Notes: a model not told the origin generated them from the letters alone. A stretch of DNA of 64,000 nt from Ignavibacterium sp037440165 (GCF_037440165.1 NZ_JBBIUQ010000002.1:130957-194956); one strand, 5' to 3'; counted from the first letter of the stretch, positions 27,285 to 36,940 are shown. Translations and numbers: made by a program.

Positions 27285-28160
27285 TCAAAATCTAAAATTT
27301 ATCTTAGCGAATGGAGTTACAAAAAATTCTTCGGAAGCTTTTTCCATTCCCATTAAAAACTGTATTGATGCTCCTGCCGAGAGGAAATAATTTTCACCCA
27401 AAGTAAAAGATAATTTTGGTTTTAAGTTTAGTATATTGACATCACTTTCAATATAAACATCATTTAGTGCAAGTGCGCCGCCAACTTTCACCTTAAAATG
27501 ATTTTGATGCATATACGAAAGCTGCATAAATGGATTCGCAAACCATTCATTATGCGTTGTATGAAATAAAAGAGAAACGAAAGGATTAAAATTTGTTTTA
27601 GTATTTCTCTCATAACCTATAAAATTTAAATACAGATTCCACGGAAGAAATTCAGCAGCTGCGTAATAAAATAGTGAATAGTAAGTTGACTGAAAGTTTG
27701 CACCAACATCAAACCTGAAATGATTGACTGAATCTCCGCCGGCAAATCCTGAACCTACATTTCCACCAACTCTGTCTGAATTATCATCTCCGGAATAATT
27801 CAAGCCGCCGAATAAAAAGATGGTTTTGGATAACTTAAAATCAAGGTTAAGCTCAAGTAAAAATTGTGATAATTTCCAATTAAAATTATTTCCATTGTAG
27901 ATGCTGTCTGTGAATTTGTTTGGTTCATATTTACTGACAATGCCTTCAACATTTCTTTCAGAAAATCCGCTAACATTAACATTTAGAGATAAGTTTTTAT
28001 CTGAGGCAGGATTTTTTAAATGAAGCGGCGGCTGAACCAAAGGTGATTCAACATTTGAATGAAGGAAGTAAACATCTTTAATTGCACTCGTACTAAAAAT
28101 AATTAAGCTGATTGCTGAGATTAAAATTAAATTTTTCTTGCTTACCTCCTGAGGGGTCAT
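27285..28160 (-). CDS. outer membrane beta-barrel protein, start codon probably lost
   Basis: The frame encodes 291 residues with many alternating strands ending in Phe (AKINFRF), as outer membrane barrels do, but no family is recognised. The ATG at 28160 gives an odd N-terminus (MTPQEVS) and no ribosome-binding site. A perfect AGGAGG lies inside the frame at 28150-28145, five bases before an AAG codon (28139-28137); if that codon were ATG, the protein would start MKNLILISAISLIIFSTSA, a good signal peptide. So I infer that the true start mutated from ATG to AAG. The gene lies right against a truncated receiver pseudogene, and its frame now begins inside the junction. It may be weakly expressed or dying. 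Confidence 0.6.
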   Translation of the reverse strand: MTPQEVSKKNLILISAISLIIFSTSAIKDVYFLHSNVESPLVQPPLHLKNPASDKNLSLNVNVSGFSERNVEGIVSKYEPNKFTDSIYNGNNFNWKLSQFLLELNLDFKLSKTIFLFGGLNYSGDDNSDRVGGNVGSGFAGGDSVNHFRFDVGANFQSTYYSLFYYAAAEFLPWNLYLNFIGYERNTKTNFNPFVSLLFHTTHNEWFANPFMQLSYMHQNHFKVKVGGALALNDVYIESDVNILNLKPKLSFTLGENYFLSAGASIQFLMGMEKASEEFFVTPFAKINFRF

Positions 28161-28171
28161 TTGGCACTATT

Positions 28172-28435
28172 TTATCAATTTCATCTTTTCTACTGGTAAC
28201 CATGAGAATCGGAACTGTGATATCATCTGCTCTAAGTTTTTTACAAAGTTCAACTCCGTCCATATCCGGTAAAATCATGAACTATCAAGTCATAGTTATC
28301 ATTACAAATTTTCTTCAAGGCTGCAGAGGCGTTATCAACTTCATCAACAGAATAATTTTCTGATTAAAGCGATTCTGTAACAGCCAGTCTTATTGCCGCA
28401 TCATCTTCAATTAAAAGAATTTTATACATAGCCAT
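28172..28435 (-). pseudogene. decayed and truncated response regulator receiver
   Basis: Reading from the ATG at 28435 gives a receiver start (MAMYKILLIEDDAAIRLAVTES), then an in-frame TAA at 28366-28364, then SVDEVDNASAALKKI, and after a frameshift near 28277 MILPDMDGVELCKKLRADD and VPILMVTSRKDEIDKI. The expected ELGADDYVTKPF end is missing: the sequence runs straight into the outer membrane protein region. It follows the decayed kinase by 17 bases, so the two once formed a two-component operon. Confidence 0.85.
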
Positions 28436-28452
28436 TTCCTCATTGAAAAAAT

Positions 28453-30892
28453 TTAATAGTGAATTAAAGGAAAAGAAATTTCAAAGTCTGTTCTTTCATT
28501 TAACTTACTGTTAATTTCAATTTTTCCAGAATGAGCATCAACAATGTGTTTAACTATTGCCAAACCAAGCCCTGTTCCTTCAGTTGCAGAATAACTTTGA
28601 GAACGATAATAAGGTTTGAAGATTTTGCCAAGCTCATGATGACTAATTCCTTTTTCAAAGTCCGAAATCCTCAGACAGATAAATCCATTCTGATTGTAAG
28701 TTTAAATAATGATTGTTTTGTTTTTGTCTGAATATTTTATTGAGTTTGATATAATATTTTCAATGGCTTCAATTAAGGCATCCTCATCAGCAATGATTGA
28801 TTCATCTGCTGCTTTTATCTCTTTTTGAATAGTAAGCTGATTAATTTTGAAAATGTATTCCATCGAGGATAAAACTTATTCCAATATTTCATTCAATGAA
28901 ACTTTTTTAAAGTGATATTCTTTAATACCCTTTTCAATTTTAGAATAGTCAAGAATATTGTTTTCTAATCTTGTTAACCGGTCAGATTCACCATTAATAA
29001 TTTTAAGGTTTTGCAATATTTTTTTTGAAATGTTTTTTTCTTCCTCTAAAATTTTTTCAGCAACCAATTTAATGGAAGTGATTGGAGTTTAAAGATCGTG
29101 CGACACACTTGAAACGAATAAAGATTTCTGCCTGTTCAGTTCAATCTGCTTTTCCGCCTCAAGCTTTTCAGTTATCATTTCTTCCTGAAGTTTTATTCTT
29201 TCAACGGAAGCTGCTGTTTGAATTGCAACTGCTTTAAGCAATTCTATTTCTTCTACAGAGTATTTTGTCCCGGATTTTTTCTTTCCGATAATTAAAACTC
29301 CAAATATTACTCCTTTTGGTGAAGTTATCGGAACTACAACACTAATTTTCCATCGCAATAAAGTTTTTTGATGTATTAAAAAAAATCTGCTTCGGGTTCA
29401 ACACATTAGGGTCAGCCGCAATTCGGAAGACCTCATTTTTGAAAGTTTCGTCTTTGATAAAAAGATTTTTATTGTAAACGTAATCAAAATTTTTACTTGA
29501 AAGGAGTTTTAACTTTTTTGAATTCTTTTTATACGTGCAGTATCCAATTTTTTCCAAAGGTATATGTTTATCAATCTCTTCTGCAAGATAATCAGCAAGT
29601 GGTTTTATCTGATAAAATTCTGAATCGAGGAAAGAAGTGAGTTTAATGCTCTCTTACAGTCATAATTCACTCTGAAAAATTTTTTATCAACATACAACTG
29701 TACTTTGTTTTTAAGCGGTTGGAAAATTATAGCAATTACAACAGCTGAAATAAAAGAAAATATTCCAGTGCTTTTAGAAGATACATTAGAAACAATCAAG
29801 CTAAGAAGCGAAATGTATATGATTGTCATAATAGCAAATACAATTAAGTAAACAATACTGCGGTTGAGAATGTAATCAATGTCAAACAAATGATATTTAA
29901 CTATTGGAACTGCAAAGGTTATTGGGACTGCACAAATGAATAACAAAATTAATTCTTCACTGATAGGGCTTCATTTTAGATTAAAATTGGTAATGCCCGC
30001 AAAAGAGCAAAACAAAGAGGACCAATAACACAACCAAGCAAAACCCATTTTAATTTTTTACGCGACGAATTTTCTTTTTCATTTATAAACCTTAAAATAA
30101 AATTTGATACTGCCAGCAAAACAAAAACAATCAGGAATAAACGGATGATATTAAAAAATTCAAGATACCGATATAAAGATTTTTCATCGGGAAATTGTAT
30201 GAAAGAGTTATAATAAATATATACGGCAAATCCAATTGCTAAGGAAACGACATAAATTATTCTTAAAAACAATTTATACTTATCGCCATCATCTTTTGGG
30301 AAAACAAAAGTAAAATGAAGAAATAATAAAGGTGTTAAAGTGTAGAATATATGAAATGGAAATCTTGATAATGAATAAGGGATGATTATATCAACATTAT
30401 TATTTGCTCAGGTTAAATCAATAATGCAGACAATTCCGATACAAGCCCAATGAAAAATGTGTGCTGATTTTTCTTTTGGATTCCGAATCAAAAGAAACAC
30501 AGCAGTTATAAAGAAAAGAAGTGAAACAAATGATATCTCAGCTATATACCAACTTGAATAGAAATTTGTAAGAACAGCTTCTGTCAATTCTGATTTACTA
30601 TCAAAGATAACTCTTAACTGAGCTTTATCTCCAATATTCTTTAAATCTGTATCAGCTCAACAGATTCAGTACTTGTTACACGTAAGCCATCAACAGCTAT
30701 AAGCTCAGAATTATTCAGAAAATTATATCTATTATTCTGTGCAGAGGTGATAAATAATTGATTGTCCGACTGTGAAATGCCAAAAGGCAGTTTTGCCTTT
30801 TCGCTGATTTGAACTATACCAGAAATACAGAAGAAGAAAAGTATTAAATCAATCCCAAAAATTATTTTGAGATTGGAAAACGCCTCTTTCAT
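28453..30892 (-). pseudogene. decayed sensor histidine kinase (PDZ-like, multi-span membrane, GAF, HisKA, HATPase)
   Basis: Joined across lesions, the reverse strand spells a kinase: an N-terminal membrane segment and a PDZ-like piece (MKEAFSNLKII; NNSELIAVDGLRV), about eight membrane spans (including HLFDIDYILNRSIVYLIV), a GAF region, an H-box VSSVSHDL, a helix (ESDRLTRLENNILDYSKIEKG), and an ATPase with GTGLGLAIVKHIVDAHSGKI ending at 28453. It is broken by a frameshift near 30643, TGA at 30410-30408 (from a Trp codon), stops near 29976 and 29605, a frameshift near 29345, TAA at 29091-29089 right after His-Asp-Leu of the H-box, and further stops near 28876 and 28700. Mixed substitutions and indels mark real decay rather than one sequencing error. 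Confidence 0.88.
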
Positions 30893-31003
30893 AAAATGCC
30901 TCAGAGTGAGTTAAGAGGCGCAACAGGATTATTAAATGCGCTGAATAAAAATAGTTGATTTCAATTTTATAAGAAACGAATAATTCACATTCATCAATTA
31001 GTG

Positions 31004-32290
31004 CTAAATTCCTTTATGATGAGAGACGAATTTATTATAAATCATCAACCCGATAATTGTTGAAACTCCAATTAAACTGAATATAATCCACAAAGTCGAA
31101 GGTTGATTAAGATTATCAACGAAATGCACATAAAGATTTGCACCAAGTATTCCACCAACAAAACTTCCAAAGACACCATATAAAAATGAATAACCAAGAT
31201 AAAGTGCTTTTTTATCTTCTGGTGCAATTAAGCCAACATAACTTATAAACTTTGGATGAGCTGTCATTTCACCGATTGAAAAAATGATTATTCCAATCAT
31301 AAACACCCAGATGTTAGTGTTAATTGCAAGAATAGCCATTCCGACTGTTCCCATAGCAATACCGGTAATCATTGTTGGTAACGCTTTAGTATTTTTAACA
31401 ATGCTTGAAACAACAATTTGAAGTAATATAATAGTCCCGGCATTTATTACTGTCACATGCTCAACATCAAACCTCCAGTTTAAATCAATTCCAACTGTAT
31501 TAAAGATTCCGTTTACAAAATTATTTAATGAGGCTGCATCAACATATTTTTGCACATACCACAATACAGAATCGAACATTTGAAAATATAAAATCCAGAA
31601 ACCTGAGTAAATCAGGATCAATCCGATAAACTTAAAATCAGTCAAAACTAAAACTGCACCTTTTAAAACTTCTGCAAGTGATTTCTGGCTTTCAGGTTTC
31701 TTTGGTTCTTTATAAATAAACAATGTAGGAATTAGCATTGCTGTTGTACAGATTGCAGATGCAATCATCACATAGCTCCAGCCAAAAGTATTTTTTATAT
31801 ACGGAACTAATATCAGCGGAAATAAAAATGCACCGAGATTTATTGACCAATAAAAAATTCCAAAGCCGAGCGTACTGTTACTTTGATCTGTCTCCCTCGC
31901 AATAGTTCCTGAAATCATTGGTTTGAATGCACCAGCACCTATTCCCATAATAACAAGACTTCCAAATACTAATGCGTATTCGGTAGTTTGACTTGTTAGG
32001 AAATATCCCAATCCAAGAAAAATAAATGCAAATGCAAGTGTCCTTTTATAACCGAAACGATCACCAATTGCTCCAGCAAGAATAGGAAGAATGTATAGCA
32101 AAGGCTGTATAGTACTTTTAATTACACCAACACTCTCTTTTGAAAAATTTAATTGATCAGTCATATAAACAGAAAGAATACTCATCATTCCATAGTAAGA
32201 ACCTCTTTCAAAGAATTCCATTACTATTACAACCCAGTAATTAAGAGAAAACGATTTGAAGATATTTTTCTTTTGAACGATTTCAGTCAT
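31004..32290 (-). CDS. proton-dependent oligopeptide transporter (POT/PTR family)
   Basis: POT carriers import di- and tripeptides with protons. The 428-residue protein has about twelve membrane spans and the diagnostic ExxER motif at residues 25-29 (EFFERGSYYGM), followed by LAGAIGDRFGYKRTLAFAF (motif A region), GAGAFKPMISGTIA and GFGIFYWSINLGAFLFP, the PTR2 signatures. The length is a little short for the family (usually 450-500), chiefly in the loop between spans 6 and 7. It is a single gene between the decayed kinase and a divergent esterase gene. Peptide uptake suits an organism with the secreted peptidases seen elsewhere in this window. Confidence 0.92.
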   Translation of the reverse strand: MTEIVQKKNIFKSFSLNYWVVIVMEFFERGSYYGMMSILSVYMTDQLNFSKESVGVIKSTIQPLLYILPILAGAIGDRFGYKRTLAFAFIFLGLGYFLTSQTTEYALVFGSLVIMGIGAGAFKPMISGTIARETDQSNSTLGFGIFYWSINLGAFLFPLILVPYIKNTFGWSYVMIASAICTTAMLIPTLFIYKEPKKPESQKSLAEVLKGAVLVLTDFKFIGLILIYSGFWILYFQMFDSVLWYVQKYVDAASLNNFVNGIFNTVGIDLNWRFDVEHVTVINAGTIILLQIVVSSIVKNTKALPTMITGIAMGTVGMAILAINTNIWVFMIGIIIFSIGEMTAHPKFISYVGLIAPEDKKALYLGYSFLYGVFGSFVGGILGANLYVHFVDNLNQPSTLWIIFSLIGVSTIIGLMIYNKFVSHHKGI

Positions 32291-32432
32291 ATTTATTCCT
32301 TAATAAAATTTTTACTCACCTCAAAGATAAATACTACAATCAAATCGCCAATCATAAGGTTTTAATTTTTCAATCATTTAACTACATTCACCAGTAAAAT
32401 TTTGAAACTTTCCAAAAGCACATAGGAGAAAA

Positions 32433-33164
32433 ATGAGCAGAGAAATCCACAGATGGTACAGCCCAAATCTTAACAAAGATATGGAAATTGTTGTGTACGG
32501 AACCTATGGTTATGCATTGTTAATGTTTCCAACTGCCGCAGCAGACTTTCTTGAATATGAAAGATTTCATCTGATTGACAGCATATCACCTTATTTAGCA
32601 CAAGGCAGACTAAAAGCATTTTCAATAAACAGTATTAATAGTGAAAGTTGGCTGAACAATCAGATGCATCCCGCACAGAAAGCTATTCGTCATCAGCAAT
32701 ATAACAGATATATTGTTGAAGAAGTTGTTCCATTTATTCATAGTCACTGTCGTGGATTAGTACCGATAATAACAACAGGCGCTTCACTTGGAGCACTTCA
32801 CGCGGCTAACATTTTTTTCAGGCGTCCGGATATTTTCTCAGGGACAATTGCTATGAGTGGAAGTTATGATTTGAAAAGCTACACTAAAGGTTATTATGAT
32901 GATAATGTTTATTTCAACTCACCGGTAGATTATCTGCCTCATTGGAATGATCAATTTATGTTAAGTCATATGCGTAAAGGAAAAATTATCATTGCCAGTG
33001 GTCAGGGTGCATACGAAGATCCTGATGCATCAAGAAGATTATCTGATATTCTAAATTCTAAAGGTGTTCGTCACTGGCTGGATCTCTGGGGATACGATAT
33101 GCCTCATGACTGGCCAACCTGGAGAAAAATGTTACCATATTTTCTTGAGTTTATTAAATTCTAA
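32433..33164 (+). CDS. alpha/beta-hydrolase, esterase family
   Basis: The 243-residue protein is a PF00756-like esterase: an N-terminal strand pair (REIHRWYSPNLNKDMEIVVYG), the nucleophile elbow TTGASLGALHAANIFFRRPD with the catalytic Ser in GASLG, an acid residue in EDPDASRRL, and the C-terminal His in YDMPHDWPTWRKMLPYFLEF. No signal peptide is present, so it acts in the cytoplasm. GGAGAAAA stands before the ATG. The close homologues I know of are simply called esterases and the natural substrate is unknown. It lies 28 bases ahead of the PAP2-like gene in the same direction and is probably co-transcribed with it. Confidence 0.9.
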   Translation: MSREIHRWYSPNLNKDMEIVVYGTYGYALLMFPTAAADFLEYERFHLIDSISPYLAQGRLKAFSINSINSESWLNNQMHPAQKAIRHQQYNRYIVEEVVPFIHSHCRGLVPIITTGASLGALHAANIFFRRPDIFSGTIAMSGSYDLKSYTKGYYDDNVYFNSPVDYLPHWNDQFMLSHMRKGKIIIASGQGAYEDPDASRRLSDILNSKGVRHWLDLWGYDMPHDWPTWRKMLPYFLEFIKF

Positions 33165-33192
33165 ATTGAATATTATGACTTCAGGGGATTAA

Positions 33193-33801
33193 ATGATTTG
33201 GAAAAAATATTTCTCTTCTAATAAAAACCAAATTGAGTTTTTAATATCCATTTTAATCTTAGCATTGGTGCTTTTCTCTCTGACTAATTTTCTGAATTAT
33301 GTTGAATCGAGAAATGGATTTTCCTTTTCAGACCCAATCTTATCATTATTTAAACCAATAGATTTAACCTGGCTGACTTTTACATTAATTTATGGTGCAT
33401 TGATTACTGCTATCTTTAAACTTATTTCAAGACCAGAAAAACTATTGTTTGCAATTCAACTATATACTTTAATGGTGATTGTGAGAATGATCTCAATGTG
33501 GCTGCTGCCATTAAATCCTCCTGCGCAAATGATTTTACTTAACGACCCTTTTGTTGAATTTTTCGGAACAGGAAAGACACTTACAAAAGACTTGTTCTTT
33601 TCCGGTCACACAGCAACATTGTTTATTTTATTCCTCACATCCGATGAAAAAAAATTCAGAATGATTTTTTTATTCTTTACGATAGCAGTTGCTATTTGTG
33701 TTTTGATGCAGCATGTACACTACTCAATCGATGTTTTTGCAGCTTTAATTTTCACTTATGCCTGTTATCAGATTTTGAAGTCCTGGAAAAAATTAAATTG
33801 A
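33193..33801 (+). CDS. PAP2 / sphingomyelin-synthase-like membrane phosphatase
   Basis: The 202-residue protein has about six membrane spans. Its catalytic motifs are DLFFSGHTATLFIL and HVHYSIDVFAAL; the two His and the Asp form the triad of the PAP2_C branch that contains sphingomyelin synthases, rather than the usual KxxxxxxRP motif of ordinary PAP2 enzymes. By family it would transfer or hydrolyse a phospholipid headgroup at the membrane surface. GGGG precedes the ATG at a workable distance. It follows the esterase closely. The substrate is uncertain, and simple phosphatase activity is as likely as headgroup transfer. Confidence 0.82.
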   Translation: MIWKKYFSSNKNQIEFLISILILALVLFSLTNFLNYVESRNGFSFSDPILSLFKPIDLTWLTFTLIYGALITAIFKLISRPEKLLFAIQLYTLMVIVRMISMWLLPLNPPAQMILLNDPFVEFFGTGKTLTKDLFFSGHTATLFILFLTSDEKKFRMIFLFFTIAVAICVLMQHVHYSIDVFAALIFTYACYQILKSWKKLN

Positions 33802-33950
33802 AAAGAATTTAACATTAGAAAAAATCCTCTTCACTAAATCTTTTCTCAAAATAAATTGAATTTTATTTGCAGTATGATCTTCAACATTTCAGAGCTGAGT
33901 AACTGTTTATATTTTTGCAATAGATTATTAAAAAATAAAGCGGAGTTAAA

Positions 33951-34697
33951 ATGTACAAAATAGTTTTATTGAGACATGGCGAAAGTATCTGGAATAAAGA
34001 AAATCGTTTTACTGGCTGGACTGATGTTGACTTATCTGGAAAAGGTAATGAAGAAGCAAAGACAGCCGGTGAAGTTCTTAAAGCAGAAGGTTATACTTTC
34101 GATATAGCTTACACTTCAGTATTGAAAAGAGCAATCAGAACTTTATGGATTGTACTTGATGAAATGGATTTAATGTGGATTCCCGTTATTCGTCACTGGC
34201 GGCTGAATGAAAGACATTACGGCGCACTGCAGGGATTGAATAAAGCCGAAACTGCTAAACAATACGGTGAAGAACAGGTTAAAATCTGGAGAAGAAGTTA
34301 TGATATTCAACCTCCGGCTTTGGAAAAATCAGATCCGAGATATCCAGGACACGATCCTCGTTATAAAGAGCTGAGTGAATCAGAGTTGCCATTAACTGAA
34401 TGCTTAAAAGATACTGTTGCAAGGTTTGTTCCTTATTGGGAAAACACAATAGCACCAATGGTTAAAAGTGGTAAAAAAGTTTTGGTTACAGCTCACGGAA
34501 ATAGTTTACGCGCACTTGTAAAATATCTTGATAATATTCCAGATAATGAAATCGTAGAACTCAATATCCCGACAGGTATTCCTTTGGTTTATGAACTTGA
34601 TGAGAACTTAAAACCTATAAAGCATTATTATTTAGGAAATCCTGAAGAGATTGAGAAAGCTGCTGCAGCGGTTGCTGCGCAAGGTAAAGTTAAATAA
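33951..34697 (+). CDS. gpmA: 2,3-bisphosphoglycerate-dependent phosphoglycerate mutase
   Basis: The enzyme interconverts 3- and 2-phosphoglycerate in glycolysis and gluconeogenesis. The 248-residue length is standard. The catalytic His9 lies in LLRHGESIWNKENRFTGWTDVDLS, with SVLKRAIRTLWIVLDE, RLNERHYGALQGLNK and the second His in VTAHGNSLRALVKYLD. All active-site residues are present. The C-terminus is extended by an alanine-rich stretch (EIEKAAAAVAAQGK). It has a TATTTTTG box at 33910-33917 that may be part of its promoter. It is monocistronic, with a spacer before the PorV-like gene. Confidence 0.97.
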   Translation: MYKIVLLRHGESIWNKENRFTGWTDVDLSGKGNEEAKTAGEVLKAEGYTFDIAYTSVLKRAIRTLWIVLDEMDLMWIPVIRHWRLNERHYGALQGLNKAETAKQYGEEQVKIWRRSYDIQPPALEKSDPRYPGHDPRYKELSESELPLTECLKDTVARFVPYWENTIAPMVKSGKKVLVTAHGNSLRALVKYLDNIPDNEIVELNIPTGIPLVYELDENLKPIKHYYLGNPEEIEKAAAAVAAQGKVK

Positions 34698-34828
34698 TAT
34701 TTTATTTTTAGGCACAAGTAATTCAAAGTATATAATAAAATCAAAATATTGCTGCTAAATAGCCTTGACATTAAAACTCAAATTATTGATTTTCTTACCA
34801 CAAAAATTAGAGATAAAGCGGAGAGATA

Positions 34829-35866
34829 ATGCGCTTAAAAATCATTTTAATATTTGTTGTTTTATTCTCAACTGCTGCAACAATTAACGCACAAACTGTT
34901 TTCGCAAAATACGCTGGCGAGTTCATGGCTTTGGGCGTTGGAGGAAGAGCACTTGGTATGGGTGGAGCTTTTGTCGCAGTTGCAAATGATGTAACTTCAG
35001 GTTACTACAACCCGGCTGGTTTAGCAAATCTGAATTATCCTCAAATTGCACTTATGCACTCTGAACAATTCGGAAATCTTGTTAACTATGATTATGGAGC
35101 AGTTGCAATTCCATTCAGCACTGATATGAGTTTTGGACTAAGTGTAATGCGTTTAGGTGTTGATGGTATTCCCGATACAAGAAATGCACTTTATGATGCA
35201 AACGGAGATGGTGTAATTGATATTCGCGATGACAGATTAGATTACAGTCGCATTACTGAATTCAGTAATCAGGACTGGGCATTTTATTTGACTTTTGCAA
35301 AAAGGCAATCCGATAATTTTTATTGGGGAGTTAATGCCAAAGTAATAAGAAGAACTTTAGCAGAATACAGTGCAACGGGAATCGGTTTTGATGTTGGTGC
35401 ATTCTATACTCCTTATGAAAATTTTTATTTAGGTGCAAATCTTCAGGATGCAACTACGACTTTGGTTGCCTGGAGCACTGGCAGAAATGAACTTGTCTCC
35501 CCTACTTTAAAGATTGGTGCAGCTTATAGATTAACTGAGTTTCTTGGTGGCTATATTATGCCGGCCTTGGATTTTGATGTAAGATTTGAGAACAGAAGAT
35601 TTGCTTCGCAGTTTAATTTAGGACCGGTAAGTTTTGATATGCATGCAGGTTTAGAATACACATTTAAGAATCTTATTTATGTTCGTGGTGGATATAATGA
35701 TGCTAAGCAATTTACTGTTGGTGCAGGAGTGAAACTTCCAAAACTTAATATTGATTACTCCTTTGCACGATTCAGTGAATCTGAAATTGACAGATTACCA
35801 GACTCACACAGAATTTCAATTATGTTTACACTTGAAGAACCAAGATTTTTAAGAACAGGATTATAG
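34829..35866 (+). CDS. PorV/PorQ family outer membrane protein
   Basis: The 345-residue protein has a signal peptide (MRLKIILIFVVLFSTAATINAQ) followed by the family start KYAGEFMALGVGGRALGMGGAFVAVANDVTSGYYNPAGLANL, with the FadL-like YYNPAGLA turn. Repeated barrel strands follow, including a calcium-like loop YDANGDGVIDIRDD (residues about 128-141). PorV proteins shuttle cargo bearing type IX secretion sorting domains; two such cargo genes lie in this window (44.5 kb and 56.4 kb), though no other secretion gene is adjacent. GCGGAGAG stands ahead of the ATG. PorV itself versus the PorQ-like cousins cannot be separated by eye. Confidence 0.88.
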   Translation: MRLKIILIFVVLFSTAATINAQTVFAKYAGEFMALGVGGRALGMGGAFVAVANDVTSGYYNPAGLANLNYPQIALMHSEQFGNLVNYDYGAVAIPFSTDMSFGLSVMRLGVDGIPDTRNALYDANGDGVIDIRDDRLDYSRITEFSNQDWAFYLTFAKRQSDNFYWGVNAKVIRRTLAEYSATGIGFDVGAFYTPYENFYLGANLQDATTTLVAWSTGRNELVSPTLKIGAAYRLTEFLGGYIMPALDFDVRFENRRFASQFNLGPVSFDMHAGLEYTFKNLIYVRGGYNDAKQFTVGAGVKLPKLNIDYSFARFSESEIDRLPDSHRISIMFTLEEPRFLRTGL

Positions 35867-35889
35867 CTTGTTCAAAACACTTTGAACAA

Positions 35890-35918
35890 AACCCGGCATT
35901 CAATGTCGGGTTTTTTAT
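35890..35918 (+). terminator. intrinsic terminator of the PorV-like gene
   Basis: AACCCGGCA (35890-35898) pairs with TGTCGGGTT (35904-35912), one G-U pair, followed by TTTTTATTT. A smaller stem GTTCAAA/TTTGAAC lies just before it. Confidence 0.88.
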
Positions 35919-35922
35919 TTTA

Positions 35923-36332
35923 CTATCCAATCTCAATTTTACTTTTCTCTATCTCTTCCCAAATGCTATCAATTAAAATCTTATTCTAGATTGGTTTTCT
36001 CAAATAACGATTAGCTCCGGCATTTAATGCTTCAAGTTTATCTGCTTCGGCAATGTGAGCGGATAAACAAATTATAGGAATATTTTTATAAAGTGGAATT
36101 TGCCGTAATGATTTGATTAAAGTTATACCTGATTTATTACCAGATAATGTAATATCCATTAAAACTGCATTAAATTGCTGATGAACAAGTATTCTGTAAA
36201 ATTCTGATTCAGAGCTGCAAGTCAGGACGTCAGGACATTGAAATCACGTAACAGAAGTAATTTGAGGAACTTTAAGTTTTGAGGATCATCTTCAACAACT
36301 AAAACGGAATATTTTTTATTTCCCCCATCCAT
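35923..36332 (-). pseudogene. decayed single-domain response regulator
   Basis: The reverse strand starts MDGGNKKYSVLVVEDDPQNL, a receiver with its acidic pair, but reaches a stop soon after (near 36224). Another frame continues FYRILVHQQFNAVLMDITLSGNKSGITLIKSLR, then IPIICLSAHIAEADKLEALNAGANRYLRKPI, with the phosphoacceptor Asp and the closing Lys-Pro, before an in-frame TAG near 35987 and the natural stop at 35925-35923. So a receiver of normal length is broken by a frameshift and a nonsense change. No kinase is adjacent. Confidence 0.82.
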
Positions 36333-36354
36333 AGCTTTATTTTTACTTTGAAAA

Positions 36355-36389
36355 TAAAAGCTGCTCAATCAATTAAAGATTAAGCAGCT
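36355..36389 (-). terminator. intrinsic terminator of the TlpA gene
   Basis: AGCTGCTCAATC (36359-36370) and GATTAAGCAGCT (36378-36389) form a stem with 11 of 12 pairs. On the minus strand it is followed by TTTTATTTTC, eight bases past the stop codon of the thioredoxin gene. Confidence 0.85.
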
Positions 36390-36397
36390 GCTAAAAG

Positions 36398-36928
36398 TTA
36401 TTTTTTCTTCAGTAAATTTTTTATCTGTTCTGAATAGACTGTTTTAGGGACCAAACCAATGTGAGAATCTACTATATTGCCTTTTTGATCAATAATAAAT
36501 GAAGTAGGAATTGCAGATATTCCACCGTAATCTTTTACAACTTTTTCATCTCCAAGAACAACAGGATAATTAATCTTAAATTTCTCAATAAATGGTTTTA
36601 AGTCCTTAATTGTATTTTGCTGATCGAGTGAAATGCCGATAACAACTAAATCTTTTTTGAATTCTTCCTGAAGTGAAATCAAATCGGGAATACCTTTTCT
36701 GCAAGGCGGACACCAGGTAGCCCAGAAATCAATGATAACAATTTTGCCACGATAGTCTGATAACTTAACTTCTTTTCCATCAAGAGTTTTCAATTTAAAG
36801 TCAGCAGCTTTTTTGTCACTTACTAATGTTTTGCTTGATTTATCGGAAATTGAATGTGCTTCCGAAGAAGTAAATTGTAGTGTGACAAAGGAAATCACCA
36901 GGAATGTTATAACAAAAAACTTTTTCAT
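36398..36928 (-). CDS. TlpA/ResA-like periplasmic thiol-disulfide oxidoreductase
   Basis: The 176-residue protein has a signal peptide (MKKFFVITFLVISFVTLQF) and a thioredoxin-like AhpC/TlpA domain: DFKLKTLDGKEVKLSDYRGKIVIIDFWATWCPPCRKGI, with the redox pair Cys73 and Cys76 in a CPPC motif, and the cis-proline loop SAIPTSFIID. Such proteins reduce periplasmic cysteines, often during cytochrome c maturation, but no cytochrome gene is adjacent. It follows a small single-span membrane protein by 12 bases on the same strand and ends at a terminator, so the two form a short operon. Confidence 0.93.
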   Translation of the reverse strand: MKKFFVITFLVISFVTLQFTSSEAHSISDKSSKTLVSDKKAADFKLKTLDGKEVKLSDYRGKIVIIDFWATWCPPCRKGIPDLISLQEEFKKDLVVIGISLDQQNTIKDLKPFIEKFKINYPVVLGDEKVVKDYGGISAIPTSFIIDQKGNIVDSHIGLVPKTVYSEQIKNLLKKK

Positions 36929-36940
36929 AATTAATTACCT

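Noticed and set aside
28876..30892. Five short open frames as separate small membrane proteins
   Set aside because: Joined in order they rebuild one histidine kinase, so they are pieces of a pseudogene.
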